Source: Dichetophora obliterata (lineage: Eukaryota > Arthropoda > Insecta > Diptera > Sciomyzidae). Taken from it: a stretch of 64,000 nt of DNA. Below the pieces are notes generated by a model. It saw only the letters and a program-made list of their open reading frames with translations. It was not told the DNA's origin and searched no databases. Of this stretch, positions 45,504 to 56,291 are shown piece by piece. Position numbers and translations under genes: made by a program. The stretch spans positions 19,267,319 to 19,331,318 of the forward strand of contig OY986439.1 of assembly GCA_963920525.1 (NCBI GenBank). The letters are read 5' to 3'. The first letter of the stretch is position 1, and each line of letters opens with the position of its first letter.

Positions 45504-46418
45504 GGTCCGCCATCTAACGTTTTTTTTTCAACTAGTGCTTATTTCGTGAATGGTAACACTTAGCTCATGTCTGATTTGATAAATAATTAGTTTTATCCTT
45601 CCGCTGAACGAATATGGTTGTGTATACGCTTGAACAACGCTGAGAAGTGGGCCTGCGATCGACTTACAGAAGATACCGATTTTGTCAAAAAAATCATCTT
45701 TTCAGATGAAGCTTATTTTGATCTTGGCGGGTATGTAAACAAGCAAAATTGTCGCATTTGGGGCACAAAAAACCCGCACGCATACATTGAAAAGCCGCTG
45801 CACCCAAAACGAGTCACTGTTTGGTGCGGATTTTGGTCCAGAGGCATAATTGGGCCATTTTTCTTCGAAAATGAGCAAGGAGTGGCCGTTACAGTCTATG
45901 GCGATCGTTATCGGGCCATGTTGAACGAGTTTTTGTTCACAAAAATTGAAGAGGAGGATATTGGCAACATTTGGTTTCAACAGGACGGCGCTACGTGCCA
46001 CACAGCCGAAGCTACACTCGATGTTTTGCGCCCTGTTTTTGAAGGTTGCATTATCAGCCGCAGAGCTGATGTCGTTTGGCCACCTCGGAGCTGCGATTTG
46101 ACACCGTTGGACTATTATTTGTGGGGTGCCCTCAAAGATAAGTGTGCCCTCAAAGACAAGCCAGAGACAATTGACGCTTTAAAGGACAATATTCGTGAAG
46201 CCATTGCTGAAATACAGCTGCACACAATCGATAATGTGTTTAAAAATTGGACCGATCGTGTAGGCTACTGCATGGCCAATTTACTATTAATATAATAATA
46301 ATTTACTATTTTTATTAAATTTTTTTATGAAATGTTCAATATTTGCGGTATTTCCCACACAAAGGCAAATAAAACAGAGCCAATTTGAAAAAAATTGTGG
46401 ATTTTATGGTGGCACACC
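45504..46418 (+). mobile_element. mariner (DD41D, rosa-type), nested
   Basis: A ~915-bp insertion inside Harbinger. The left edge GGTCCGCCATC and the right edge, reversed, GGTGTGCCACCATAAAATCC look like diverged TIRs. The host Myb-like reading frame resumes immediately after 46418. TA duplications were not found, so the ends are approximate. Confidence 0.7.
45618..46295 (+). CDS. mariner transposase, N-terminally deleted (DD41D)
   Basis: Catalytic part of a Tc1/mariner-superfamily transposase, 225 codons without a stop. First Asp in FSDEAYFDLGG, second in WFQQDGATCHTA, third in WPPRSCDLTPLDYYLWG. Counting residues between the second Asp and the Asp of LDYYLW gives 41, the DD41D pattern of the rosa group, named from Ceratitis rosa. 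Full-length relatives are about 340 residues. The N-terminal helix-turn-helix DNA-binding part is absent: only ~110 bp separate the left TIR from this frame. It cannot bind its ends and is inactive, but the intact catalytic frame suggests fairly recent loss. Confidence 0.88.
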   Translation: MCIRLNNAEKWACDRLTEDTDFVKKIIFSDEAYFDLGGYVNKQNCRIWGTKNPHAYIEKPLHPKRVTVWCGFWSRGIIGPFFFENEQGVAVTVYGDRYRAMLNEFLFTKIEEEDIGNIWFQQDGATCHTAEATLDVLRPVFEGCIISRRADVVWPPRSCDLTPLDYYLWGALKDKCALKDKPETIDALKDNIREAIAEIQLHTIDNVFKNWTDRVGYCMANLLLI

Positions 46419-46420
46419 TC

Positions 46421-47231
46421 GATTTGGCGAAAGGCCACATTAAGACGTCTAATGCGAGGCAAACATCTAACAGTCTGAGGAGTTTGGCAGTAGAGTTGAA
46501 TTCCGACGGGCCTCCAACTCGGGACGTGCCTTCATGGAAAAAAGTGAGTTATGATTACAAATAACATATTTTGTAGGCAGTAACAAATGTAAATATTGTA
46601 GGTATGGGCAGACTATAAAACGCACCTAAAATCAAAGTTGCGAAAGAATAAAGCTAACATGTCCGATACAGGTGGTGGCCCTTCCCGATATTGCTCCCTT
46701 ACTGGGCTGGAAGAGCAAGTCAGCCAACTACTCAATATGGAAGAAGCGGTTGAAGGCATGAGTTCGGTGGTCAGGATTTTGCGCAAACGGAAATGACGCT
46801 GACATGGATGATGGCAACACAGCCCCTGCCATAGAGACTATTCCATCTTCGTCCAATCTTCGACAAGGAATCCGAAAAGAAAATAGAGTTAACCTCCTTC
46901 AAAGACAATTGTTTAAATTAGACGCCTCGCGTTAGACGTTTTCGTTTACATTAGATAAGTAACAAATCAAGTTTCGTACCAAGAAAATCACACAAAAATA
47001 TTGACGGAAATTAATCAAAATCTTTGCAAAATAGTGGAGCAAAATGAAAAAAACTCAAAAATGGAAAGAAAAAAATATAGACTAGCAAAAGATACACTTG
47101 AATTCAAGAAAAAAAAAAAGTTGCAACAAACTAAAATAAAATTAGATAAGTTAAAACTTAAACAAGAAATATTAGACCTTAAGAAATTTGTAAAAAAAAC
47201 ACTAAGAACCAAATGTAAAATAATTTCATAA
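46421..47231 (+). pseudogene. Harbinger Myb/SANT-like DNA-binding protein, broken
   Basis: Accessory protein that in Harbinger elements binds the element and brings the transposase to the nucleus. After the mariner the frame reads LDLAKGHIKTSNARQTSNSL then LNSDGPPTRDVPSWKK. A splice donor GTGAGT follows at 46544 and the acceptor ends at 46601. The second exon continues VWADYKTHLKSKLRKNKANM, TGGGPSRY and LLNMEEAVEGM, the family signature. A frame change near 46760-46795 then gives a stop; the acidic NDADMDDGNTAPAIE stretch is in another frame. A Lys/Glu-rich coiled-coil (47001-47231) completes the usual C-terminus. The N-terminal ~20 codons are lost at the mariner junction. Confidence 0.82.
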
Positions 47232-47427
47232 TTTTTAGAAATAATTAATAATTAGTTGCATCATAAATTGCTTTGTTTTTGATACTTTCTTCGCAGCTAT
47301 GCTAAATTATTTTCCTTTATTTATTGCTATACATTTTTTAGCTAGTACTTATTTTATTTTTTTATGTTGACCACAACGAATGGATTCCACATTTTTAGTT
47401 TAACAAATAAAAACATAGTTTTTTCTT

Positions 47428-48489
47428 TTATTGGAATAAACTGTCTTTTATTAAGTCTCTTGTAGCTGTTGCAATTCTAAAATAATTTGAATTTTCTTGA
47501 ATTAAAACACCAAAAACTCGTTCTATTATAGAGCGTACTTTGTAAAATTCTTCGTTGAAGATCGATTCTGCTGTGTGTTCGGCGGTATTTCGGTATGGAG
47601 TCAGAATGCATGGCTCGAGTGGGTAGCCAGAGTCACCTTAAAGATACAAAAACAAGAAGTTTACAATTAAACAAAAACCAATTCATGTCGTTTCATTTAC
47701 TTTTACCTAATATCCACGTTGATTTGTCTCCATTCTCAAAATTTCGTTTTAAAATTTCTCTTGCTTGTGAAAGGCTCCACACATGTGAATCATGCGCTGC
47801 TTCTCCATATCGCGCATTCACATACCGAATTTTCATTAAATGATCACATATCTATGAATAAGGCTAATTTCCCATTAATAATCAACTAATTAAAAAGTTG
47901 ATTGCTTTAAAGCCTTAACCCTTACCACCATAGCGTTTATACTATGTATGTTCATTTTTACGGGGCCGCACCATCTGGATCTGATAACTCCAATTAATCC
48001 CGGTATGCGTGATTTCGTGTAAAAAAACTTTTTGACATATTTTTTTTCATCATCCGTCATAATAAATTTAATATGTCGTAGGCACAATATGGTTTCTATT
48101 GCTTGGCAAACCTCAGAAACGCAGGTAGATATGGTTTGTTGTGCTAGTCCCAAGTGGAGATCCTGCCCGATTTGATGTTGATAACCCCCTTGTGCAAGGA
48201 ACTTGAGGGTTGCAGCTAGTTCTATAGTTGGTGGAACTCCGGCAGACCTTAATGGTGTCTTTATATTGTTTTTGATACTTTCAAGAACGTACGCAAAGGC
48301 CTGTTTGCTCAAACGAAAATTTTTCACAAAACTAGGGAACAAGAAACATATAGTTATGTTTTAATAAATTTATGGCATCTTCCTTTTATCGTTGAGGCTC
48401 AAAACGTTCGAATGGTCCCGTATGATTTTTCGATGGACTCTTTCGTTTCCATCGTCATTTTCTAAATACCACAACGCCACAGAATCCAT
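47428..48489 (-). pseudogene. Harbinger transposase (HARBI1-like), degenerate, with introns
   Basis: DDE transposase of PIF/Harbinger, minus strand. A first exon from ATG at 48489 (MDSVALWYLENDDGNERVHR) breaks at a stop. The next, about 48342-47926, gives NFRLSKQAFAYVLE, LAATLKFLAQGGYQHQIG and GLAQQTISTCV, but the IDGTHV motif with the first Asp is ruined (GLIGVI then RSRWCG). Exon 47851-47707 restores CDHLMKIRYVNARYGEAAHD with the second Asp (HDS). Exon 47636-47428 gives GDSGYPLEPCILTPYRN and the Glu in RSIIERVFG, ending in DSLFQ. Introns 47925-47852 and 47706-47637 have GT...AG borders. Inactive through loss of the first catalytic Asp and the early stop. Confidence 0.88.
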
Positions 48490-48951
48490 TTTCACCAAAA
48501 TTAATTTGCTTTGTAAAATATTTTTTTTTATTTCTCTATTTTATTTTGAAATACTTTTCGAAGTTTTGACGTCAAAGCAGAAGTGATGTATCCCTTTAAC
48601 GGAAAGCAAAGCGAAAATCGATTTCCCTCATGATAACAAGATACAGAGTGCGGTTTTAAGTTCGATTCGGATTTAGCTTTCGCAACGGATTCCTTTTCGA
48701 ATCGAGTTGCAGAGTAACCCCCCAGCAATATTTTTAGACAATTTTTTCCAGTTTTGGAGACCTATAGCTCATGCGTCTCAATTGCGAGCGGCATAAAATT
48801 TATCAGATTTGGATTAAGCAGGAAAAAATCGCTGTTCTTGAAATGTTCCCCGCATAGACATCAACTGACTTATTTCTTTTTTCAACATGTATCAGTTCTA
48901 GCAGAATGCAAGTTACTAAATTCGAGTTTGGAAACATACCTATTATATGTT

Positions 48952-49139
48952 TAATGGAAAAAATTAAGTATGGCATATTTTAATAACTACATTGTTTTTA
49001 ATACTTCTAAAAAAAATAAGTATTTTTGTTCAACAACAACAAGTTCTTTGCAGAACAAACCAACAAAAATACTTATTATTTTAGAATTATTAAAAACAAT
49101 GTAGTAATTAAAATATGCCATCATTAATTTTTTATTAAC
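48952..49139. mobile_element. hairpin MITE
   Basis: ATGGCATATTTTAATAACTA and what follows (arm 48952-49030) is inverse-matched at about 49062-49139 with few differences. The loop is ~30 bp. Almost wholly palindromic, non-coding, ~190 bp. Superfamily unknown. Confidence 0.75.
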
Positions 49140-49278
49140 AAAAAAATTATTTTTTTAATTTAAAACGTATGAATAAATACATAAAGAGGTACATGTATCG
49201 ATGGGTTTTCGGTTTCATTCATTTTCTAAATATATTAACTTATATGTTGACTTATATGATAACTTGCACGAAATTTTA

Positions 49279-50515
49279 GGTTCTCTTATGCTGCTGTACG
49301 TCTGCTAAAAAGCTATCTTGCCGATAGGTCTCAAAGGGTTAAATTTGGGATAAATGTTTCGGAGTTAAAAAATATCACTAGTGGAGTACCTCAAGGCTCA
49401 TTACTTGGTCCGTTGTTATTTACTATGTTTTCTAATGACATTTTCAGCAAGTGTAATCATGTAAAAATCCATGCGTATGCTGATGACCTTCATTTATATT
49501 TGTCTAAGCCATTCGGCTTGGTAGAAGATCTTTGTGTTCGGGTTAATGAGGATTTAAAGAAAATAGCTGAGTGGGCGAAGGTAAATATGCTAAAATTAAA
49601 CCCTTTGAAATCATATGTCTTACCTATAGCTAAAAATTTGCAATGTTTTACAAGACTTGAATCCAATTCTTCTAAATGACGTGGACCTTAAATTTGTTAA
49701 GAAAGCAACCAACCTCGGATATATAATTAACTCCTCTCTGTCATGTGAGGATCATATCAATTCATGCGTTTGTAAGTTTTACTACGGGTTACGCAACCTT
49801 CGGATGACTGGTAGTTTTGTGCCAGTCGAAATAAGTCGCAAACTGGTGGTGCAGCTCCTCCTGCCTTGATTCTAAGCTTGACTCCCGGTCGGCGCATAAG
49901 CTTTTGGTTGCATTGAAAAATGCGGCCCGCTACGTTTTTGGCCTCAAAAGTTTTGACCATGTAAATATCTACTCAAAACAATTACTTGGACGAGGTCTTT
50001 TAAATCATCTTGATGCAAGAAATTGCATTATTTTGCATAAAATTATTCATACTCAGTGTACTAGTTACATGTTTGATAAACTATATTTTTGTAGGTCAAG
50101 CAGAATCTTCAATATTTTAATATCTAGATATAGTTTCATAAGCTCCAGTAGATTGTTCTTCGTGAGCGCAATTAGATCTTGGAATTCATTACCAATTAGC
50201 ATTCCATTTGTATCCAATAGTAAAACCTTTAAGCATTTAGTTTAAGAGCACTTCTTCTAAATCTACCTATTTTCCTCGCTTTTCTCTGATTTTATCTGAT
50301 TCCTTTAAATATCATAATTTTGTTATTATTTATCATAATTTTGTAATTAATATTAAATCGATTATTTATTTTTAAATTTTGTTCTTAACTTATATAATCT
50401 GATTGTTGTTATTATGATACTTATTTGTTGTTATTTTCATTGTCAATGTGGCATTTAAAAGATTAAATCTTATTTGTCCAACAATTACCTAAATAAATAC
50501 AAATACGAATACAAA
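49279..50515 (+). pseudogene. 5'-truncated LINE (jockey/CR1-type RT) fragment
   Basis: Plus-strand non-LTR retrotransposon remnant starting inside the reverse transcriptase: YAAVRLLKSYLADRSQRVKF, SGVPQGSLLGPLLFTMF and AYADDLHLYLS (catalytic YADD). A frame change near 49670 leads to LNDVDLKFVKKATNLGYI and EISRKLVVQLLLP, then a stop and another shift before LKNAARYVFGLKSF and IRSWNSLPISIPF; coding ends at 50245. The 3' tail runs to a short AAATACAAATACGAATACAAA repeat at about 50495-50515. Unlike the two minus-strand LINEs in this window, so a different family. Inactive. Confidence 0.87.
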
Positions 50516-51440
50516 TATTCCAGAACCTCCCTACAAGGCTTGATTCTGAATCCTGGATTCTGAATCCTGAATCTGAATATAAGCACGTGACGCGAAACAA
50601 AATTAAAAAAATTCTCAAAATGGGTGGACGCTTGTTAAAAACGTGAATTTGAAGAAGCTTAAAATAAATGTTTCAAATCAAGTTTCCTATTCAAATTTGA
50701 GTCATAAAGAACTTCTGACCTAAGATATTCTAATATAAAAGCGTTTTCTTAACAAGGATTTGCCATCAGATTTTTTACAAAATTAGATAAAAAGGTAGCC
50801 TACTTTATTCAGAATTTCCTAATTTTTTCGCTTTTGAATTAGAAGCTCGCCCTCGCCTAGAACGTTGAAATTTTCTCAAATTTAAATGCTGCAAGATTGT
50901 TAGCAATTTAATTAAGTTTACGAAAAATTAAACAATTATCCAAATTGAATCATTTTTATGACAGAAGAACGATTTTTTATGCCTACTTTTGGGAAAGCAT
51001 TTAGTTTTTTAAATTCATTTTACTTTGTTTTCTTCTTGTGTTTAATTACTTTAAAACATAAATTCGCTTATCGTCCAAGTTCATATACGTTATTGGCTTA
51101 AATGTCCCTTACCATTTGTTGCTCCGAAGAATGATCTTCGATTAATAGGGATATCATTCCTTATCATTCCTCAATTTCTCGTAAGAATAACATCGTAATT
51201 TGTTCCATTGCATGCGTAGTATTTACTAATGGCTTCGTACTATTTAGTATTAGTTGAGTTTGAAATATTTACAACATAAATCTTTTAGCCTGGTTTGTAC
51301 AACAATTTCCGAATATAAAGAAATGTGTGAGTGCAAGGTGGCCGTAGTCTACTGAAAGAGTACGTGGCCCGTAAGCTAAGAAACCGTGGTTCAAACCCTA
51401 GCTAAGATAGAATGTTTGTTTTTGTTATTATGTTAATGTC
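50516..51440. other. no gene seen; tRNA-like motif near 51343-51405
   Basis: A+T-rich. Near 51343 a segment with TAGTCTACTGAAAGAG and, 45 bases on, GGTTCAAACCC resembles the A and B boxes of a tRNA, but the T-stem does not pair well, so at most a tRNA-derived SINE or pseudogene relic. Confidence 0.4.
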
Positions 51441-52150
51441 AGAGCTGTAAAACAGGGACCGTAACGGTTATGATTTTTTCCAAAAAGTCAACAAATTATC
51501 GTTATTTTTTGACCGATGTTATTACGATCAAAAATAAAAGTTAAAATTTTTCCTTTATTTTTTCGATCAAAAACAACAGTTAAAATTTGGCTTTTATTTT
51601 TTCGATCAATAATAAAGGTTAAAATTTTACTTTTATTTTTTCGATACAAAAACATCAAAGCATTCGATATAAAAATGCTGCTTAATGGCTGTTCTATTAA
51701 AATAAGAAATAATTTTTATTCTTACCAATAAAAATTTAATTTAATTATTATTTATTAATTACTAAATAATTAAAATTAATTATTTATTAGTTATAATCTT
51801 GTAAATAATCAAATTTATCATATAATTTAATAATTTTTATTCTTTTACACCTATTCGTAACATTTTTGCAAAGAGAAAAAAAAACATTAATATCAATCTT
51901 TATATCGTTTCGCATCGTTATTTAAATGACATCGTTTATTTGCTTATCATTGTTCATTGTGTTTTCATTAATTTCGCAAACGACTGAGACAGTGACTACA
52001 AGCAGATGATATAAGAAGTAAAATTTAACTTCCACTTTTGATCGAAAAAATAAAAGTCAAATTTTAACTTTTATTTTTGATCGAAATAAAATTGGTCAAA
52101 AACAAAACGATTATTTCTTGACTTCTTAAAAAAATCAGAAAAATTAAAAT
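51440..52150. repeat. foldback repeat with inverted ~45-bp units
   Basis: Three units of CGATCAAAAATAAAAGTTAA type followed by CTTTTATTTTTT stand head to tail at about 51525-51650. The inverse appears at 52035-52100 (TTTTGATCGAAAAAATAAAA). Outside them ATTATCGTTATTTTTTGACC on the left is matched by the inverse of GGTCAAAAACAAAACGATTA on the right. About 700 bp, non-coding. Confidence 0.65.
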
Positions 52151-52184
52151 CATTAAAGATTTTTATTCCTTAGCTAACAAGCAT

Positions 52185-52930
52185 CACATTGCTATATTCA
52201 AATATCAAATAGACTTACTCTTTCCATTTGACTTTTCAATATAAATTTCGCAAATAACTGTTATTCTCGGTTCCTGCTGTAAAATTGGCATTCATATTCA
52301 GAATTAAAAGTACAACTGAAAAACTACATAGGAATGCATTCAATGAATGCAAAATTGATTTATAAATAAAATTTTTAATTCACATTCGTTCTTGCAAAAA
52401 TGATTTATTATTCATATCAATTATTCATTGTCGTTATTAAGAATAATGAATTAAGTTTTTTATTCGTTTGAATGCTATTCACAAAAAATTTAAGAATTTT
52501 CAATTATTATTTTTTATTTATTATTAATTTTTTGTTCGTTATTTATTTTTTATTCATTATTCGCTTGTTATTCATTATTAATTTTTTATTCATTATTCAT
52601 TTGTTATTACCTACTCATTTTTTATTCATTTTAGAATAAAAAATGAAAAATGAATAAGAAAATAATAAAAAAGGAATAATAAATAATAAGTGAGTAATGA
52701 ATAAAAAATTAATAATGAATAATGAAAAAATTAAAAATGAATTAAGAAAGAATAATTGAAAATTCTGAAATTCTTTGTGAATATCATTCAAATGAATAAC
52801 AAAATTATTCATTATTCTGAATAACGAAAATGAATCGGTAAAAATTCGGTCCGTGATGAAAAAGAACACAAATCGAGAACGTTGCGAAATTGAGTCAAAT
52901 GGCAAGCAGCATTCTACTTGCATATATTTT
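52185..52930. repeat. long snapback palindrome
   Basis: Centred near 52625. The inner arms are almost only TTATTCATTATT-type repeats. Outside them GCTATTCACAAAAAATTTAA on the left matches the inverse of GAATTTCTTTGTGAATATC-type sequence on the right. Further out CATTTGACT...AATTTCGCAA matches the inverse of TTGCGAAATTGAGTCAAATG (near 52884-52903). Arms are ~300-400 bp with internal gaps. Probably a foldback element invaded by simple-sequence growth. Confidence 0.6.
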
Positions 52931-53578
52931 GTTTTATGTGCTCTAAAATTTTATAATAAAAAGGTGATGGTCTTGTTATTAAAAAGTGATTATTTATATG
53001 TGTTATAATGTTTGCGGAAATAATCAACTATTATGAGAAACACTTTTTTGAAAGATTCTATTGAAGTGAGATCGGAACATGTGACAACTTATCGTTTTGG
53101 AACAAACGAATCGAACAGAAATCGATTCAGACTATTACACAAATAGTGTAGGTGAGAATTACGTCAGAGTGACGTCAAATCGGTAACATGGATCGGTAAC
53201 TGCGATCGGTACGAGTTACAAGAACGAACTACTGGTAAATGTAAGAAATGTATTTGTACAATATACATTTGTTTTTGCACGAATACGAATAAAATATTTG
53301 TAATATGTACCAAACTACGCCAAATCTGCGAATCCTATTCGTGACTAAAAACTACGAATAATATTCGTAGAATGGACGCAGTTTTTAGTAATATTTATAC
53401 ACAACATTTTTTGAGTGTGAGAGTGAAATTTTTATCACTTCGACGGGTACAACAACTATTTAAAAATGCATGGTTTAGCTCAGCTTTATTTATAAAAATA
53501 CCTTAAAAAAAAGTATTAAAAAGAGTTCCCTTCAAAATATATTAACATATATGTATAATGAAAATATCGTCATATAAA
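52931..53578. other. no gene seen
   Basis: Contains an exact 19-base palindrome CTACGAATAATATTCGTAG at 53352-53370 amid repeated TACGAAT motifs. No coding homology. Confidence 0.5.
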
Positions 53579-53808
53579 ATCAAAAAAGCCGTAAGTTACA
53601 ATAAACTTAAAGCCGACTTTTTTATTGATTATTGATGCACCTTATCAAAATACATTTTCCTACATAATTTTAGACTCCTGCAACTAAAAACTACGTTTTT
53701 ATTAAAAAAGTTCTAAAATCCCTAAGTTGAGCGCAACTTACAATTACAATTAGAAAGTTTTTTGACCCTCCCGTCAAATTTTTTAATTGTAGCTTACGGC
53801 TTTTTGAT
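53579..53808. mobile_element. MITE with ATCAAAAAAGCCGTAAG ends
   Basis: ATCAAAAAAGCCGTAAGTTA (53579) pairs with the inverse of TAGCTTACGGCTTTTTGAT (ending 53808). The interior holds TTTTTTGACCCTCCCGTC, which resembles the block in the foldback arm near 3278 (TTTTTTGACCCTCCTGTCC), linking the two repeat families. About 230 bp. Confidence 0.6.
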
Positions 53809-53904
53809 TCAATATGAAAATATTTAATATGAAACTGCCTAAGGGGGAGGGCATGTATGCCCTCATGTCATCAAATGTATGCGCTCCGCTTCCGCTGTTG
53901 AAAA

Positions 53905-54045
53905 TGTAAAATCGTAGCGAGAGCCGAGCGTTTTGTTCTGCTTGTATTTGATATAAAAACGTAGCAAGAACTGAGCGCTTTGTTCTCCTTGTAGTTGTAA
54001 GAAAAATGTTGCGAGAACCGAGGGCTTGGTTTCCTTTATAGTTCA
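53905..54045. repeat. ~52-bp tandem repeat, three units
   Basis: Units on the theme GTAGCGAGAGCCGAGCGTTT then TGTTCTGCTTGTA recur near 53912, 53965 and 54009 with drift. Non-coding as far as can be seen. Confidence 0.65.
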
Positions 54046-54049
54046 TATC

Positions 54050-56289
54050 GTCGGGCTAATTCTTATACGACGTAAGTCAAAATTAGCTATTGTTCATGAG
54101 GCAAAAAAAAAACGGTTTATTATTTGTATGCAGTTCATGCGATACCTCCGTTTTTTTCATACAAACACTAAAACCTAAAAAATATAGATGTAGTTTTGAC
54201 CAGTCTACCTAAATCGCTAATAAACGTTACTTTTCCAGTTTTGACATACATCCTATTAGAATTCGTTCGACAATATATAAAGGTATGGATTTTTATGCAT
54301 TTTATTTGATTTTTCATTTGATGAAGGAAAAACAGAAAACAATGTCTTCAAACGATTTGATGAATTTTTACAGTTTTTGAAATGAATTTTTTTTACATTA
54401 AAATCGAATACTTTTTTCAAGTACAACGTTATCGTTATGGAAAGTGCTAAAAATATAGCGCTACATAAACAGCACTATTTGTTAGAAGAATGAAGCGCTC
54501 TTTACTTGCATACAAGTAATGCGCATTGAAATTTTTTGTTGAGTATATATAGTTCAAAGATACATATTTTGTATTTTATTACCAGCTTGATCATGACTTG
54601 TGCGCAGAGAATTTTGTCCGCGTACACTATCAATACATCTATCAATAGTATTCGTCAAATTATATCCAAATTAAAGCTTTTAAACGTAGTCGAAAGAAAC
54701 TTCGTGTCAATAGATACAAATCAATGTTTCATTATTGGATCACTTAAGTGCTTTATACACATATAGAATGCCAACCGTGAAAAGAAACCTACGCCAAAAC
54801 AGGCTTTAATCCTGCTGAAATTGTTACCATAACCAAAAAACATTAATTCACGCAGGTGGCACTGCTCTGAGGTTAGAAACTACATCCTTTTAACCATTAT
54901 TTGCCACACTCCACGCCGAACTGCCAAAATATGTTGATACAAACTTCGGCTTGGAATCTGGCTCTTTGGCAGCATATTGCACGCGTCCACAGCTTGAACG
55001 AGCCTCTGATGCAGACACCAAAAAACTCGATGGGTGGTAAATTGATGTTTTCATCTTGGCGGCATATTCGGGCGGCTGTTTTGACAGTGAGCACGGCGCA
55101 TTTGAGCACCAATAATTGGAGCAGAGCGGTGCGCACATTAATGGCACGCAAACTCAAGCTGCGCCAATGCACTAAAATGCTATAGCAAGTAATTTAAAAT
55201 TTATGAAATGCAATATCGAATGCAATGCAAATGCTTGCCAGAGAGTTTAAGTAATTGATGAAATTTCCTGCAGCTGACTGTTTCGGTCTGTATGTCTGTC
55301 TGTCTGTGTGTTGACTGTGCGTGCTGCTCTCAGTTGTACCAAATACAGCTTAGCCATGCATTTAAACTGTACAATTAATTTAAAGTTTCCATCAAATAAC
55401 TATTTAAATTAACAACAATTCGCCACACAGTTGTCCGCCGGCCAAAACTACCAACGAAACACTTCCTGCAGCTTCTGCCTGCCGCCTTCAATGTGCTGGA
55501 CGCTTTAATCGCTGGCTAAATTGCACAAATTACACTGAAACAACCTGTCAATTTCTTATCAAATCGCACTAATTAATTAAGCGATAATGTTAACCAGCCT
55601 TTAACGCATGCGCTTCAAGCATATTAAAATTCCCGTAACTTTGGAATTGCGTACCCGGTGTTGCGCAGCGTAAAACGATTTCGGCCCACGGCATTGTAGC
55701 CTGATTTATGCAGCGTGAACGTGCTCGTAGCAGCGAAATTGCAGGTTTCTTGTATTTCTGTTTTTAGGCCTGTTTGCTGCACAGAGTGTGGGATTATTGC
55801 CTGAGATGCCTTTCACATCTGGCAACGGGGGCTGCAGCAATGCGGCCAAGTCGGTAACGACGTCGAACCAAGGGAATTGTTAGCCAGCAAAAGTGTTGCA
55901 GTGTCGCAGTTGTGTTTCGATTTGGCTTAATTGAGTTGTCAGTTTTGGAAAAAGAAAAAAAAACATACAAATTCGGTTTTATGGACGTTATAACGTTAAT
56001 GAGAAATATATGCATGAGCATGAATGATGGAAGATTATTCGGAACCTGAAAGCAATCGAGCTGGAACTTCTCTGCATAATTAATACTTAGCTATGCAGGA
56101 AATCAACTGCAATAAACGGGTCTAAAAAGTTGAGTTGGATTGAAATAATTTTCATGATTGATACCAACATTGACTACAGATTCTGGTAGAGCTTACAAAA
56201 TAGGTCACAGTGTTGTCAAGTCAATGTTTTTATCGTTTTGCTGTTGCAATACGCTCTTCTTTTTTTAAAAGACACTATACTTTTTTAAA
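54050..56289. other. 2.2 kb without recognised genes
   Basis: The part from about 54880 to 55780 has higher G+C and open frames of 85-95 codons on both strands; none shows a known domain. One + frame near 54898-55040 (FATLHAELPKYVDTNFGLES onward) reads like ordinary coding sequence and might be an exon fragment. The rest is A+T-rich. Candidate single-copy host DNA. Confidence 0.45.
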
Positions 56290-56291
56290 TA

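Larger units (their letters stand above)
45355..48722. mobile_element. PIF/Harbinger transposon with both genes, decayed
   Basis: Ends AGGGGTTACTCTGTAACTCG (from 45355) and, reversed, GGGGGTTACTCTGCAACTCG (from 48722). The Myb-like gene is on + and the transposase gene on -, with their 3' ends facing each other near 47230-47430, the two-gene plan known for Harbinger elements. A DD41D mariner sits in the 5' part of the Myb-like gene. No clear three-base target duplication remains. Confidence 0.9.

Noticed and set aside
4383..48722. Idea that the Harbinger at 45355 mobilised the Harbinger-type MITE at 4383
   Set aside because: Their terminal repeats are unrelated (GGCCTTTTCCACAC versus GGGGTTACTCTG).
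51343..51405. Possible tRNA gene
   Set aside because: A/B-box-like words are present but the T-stem pairs poorly and acceptor/anticodon arms cannot be drawn.
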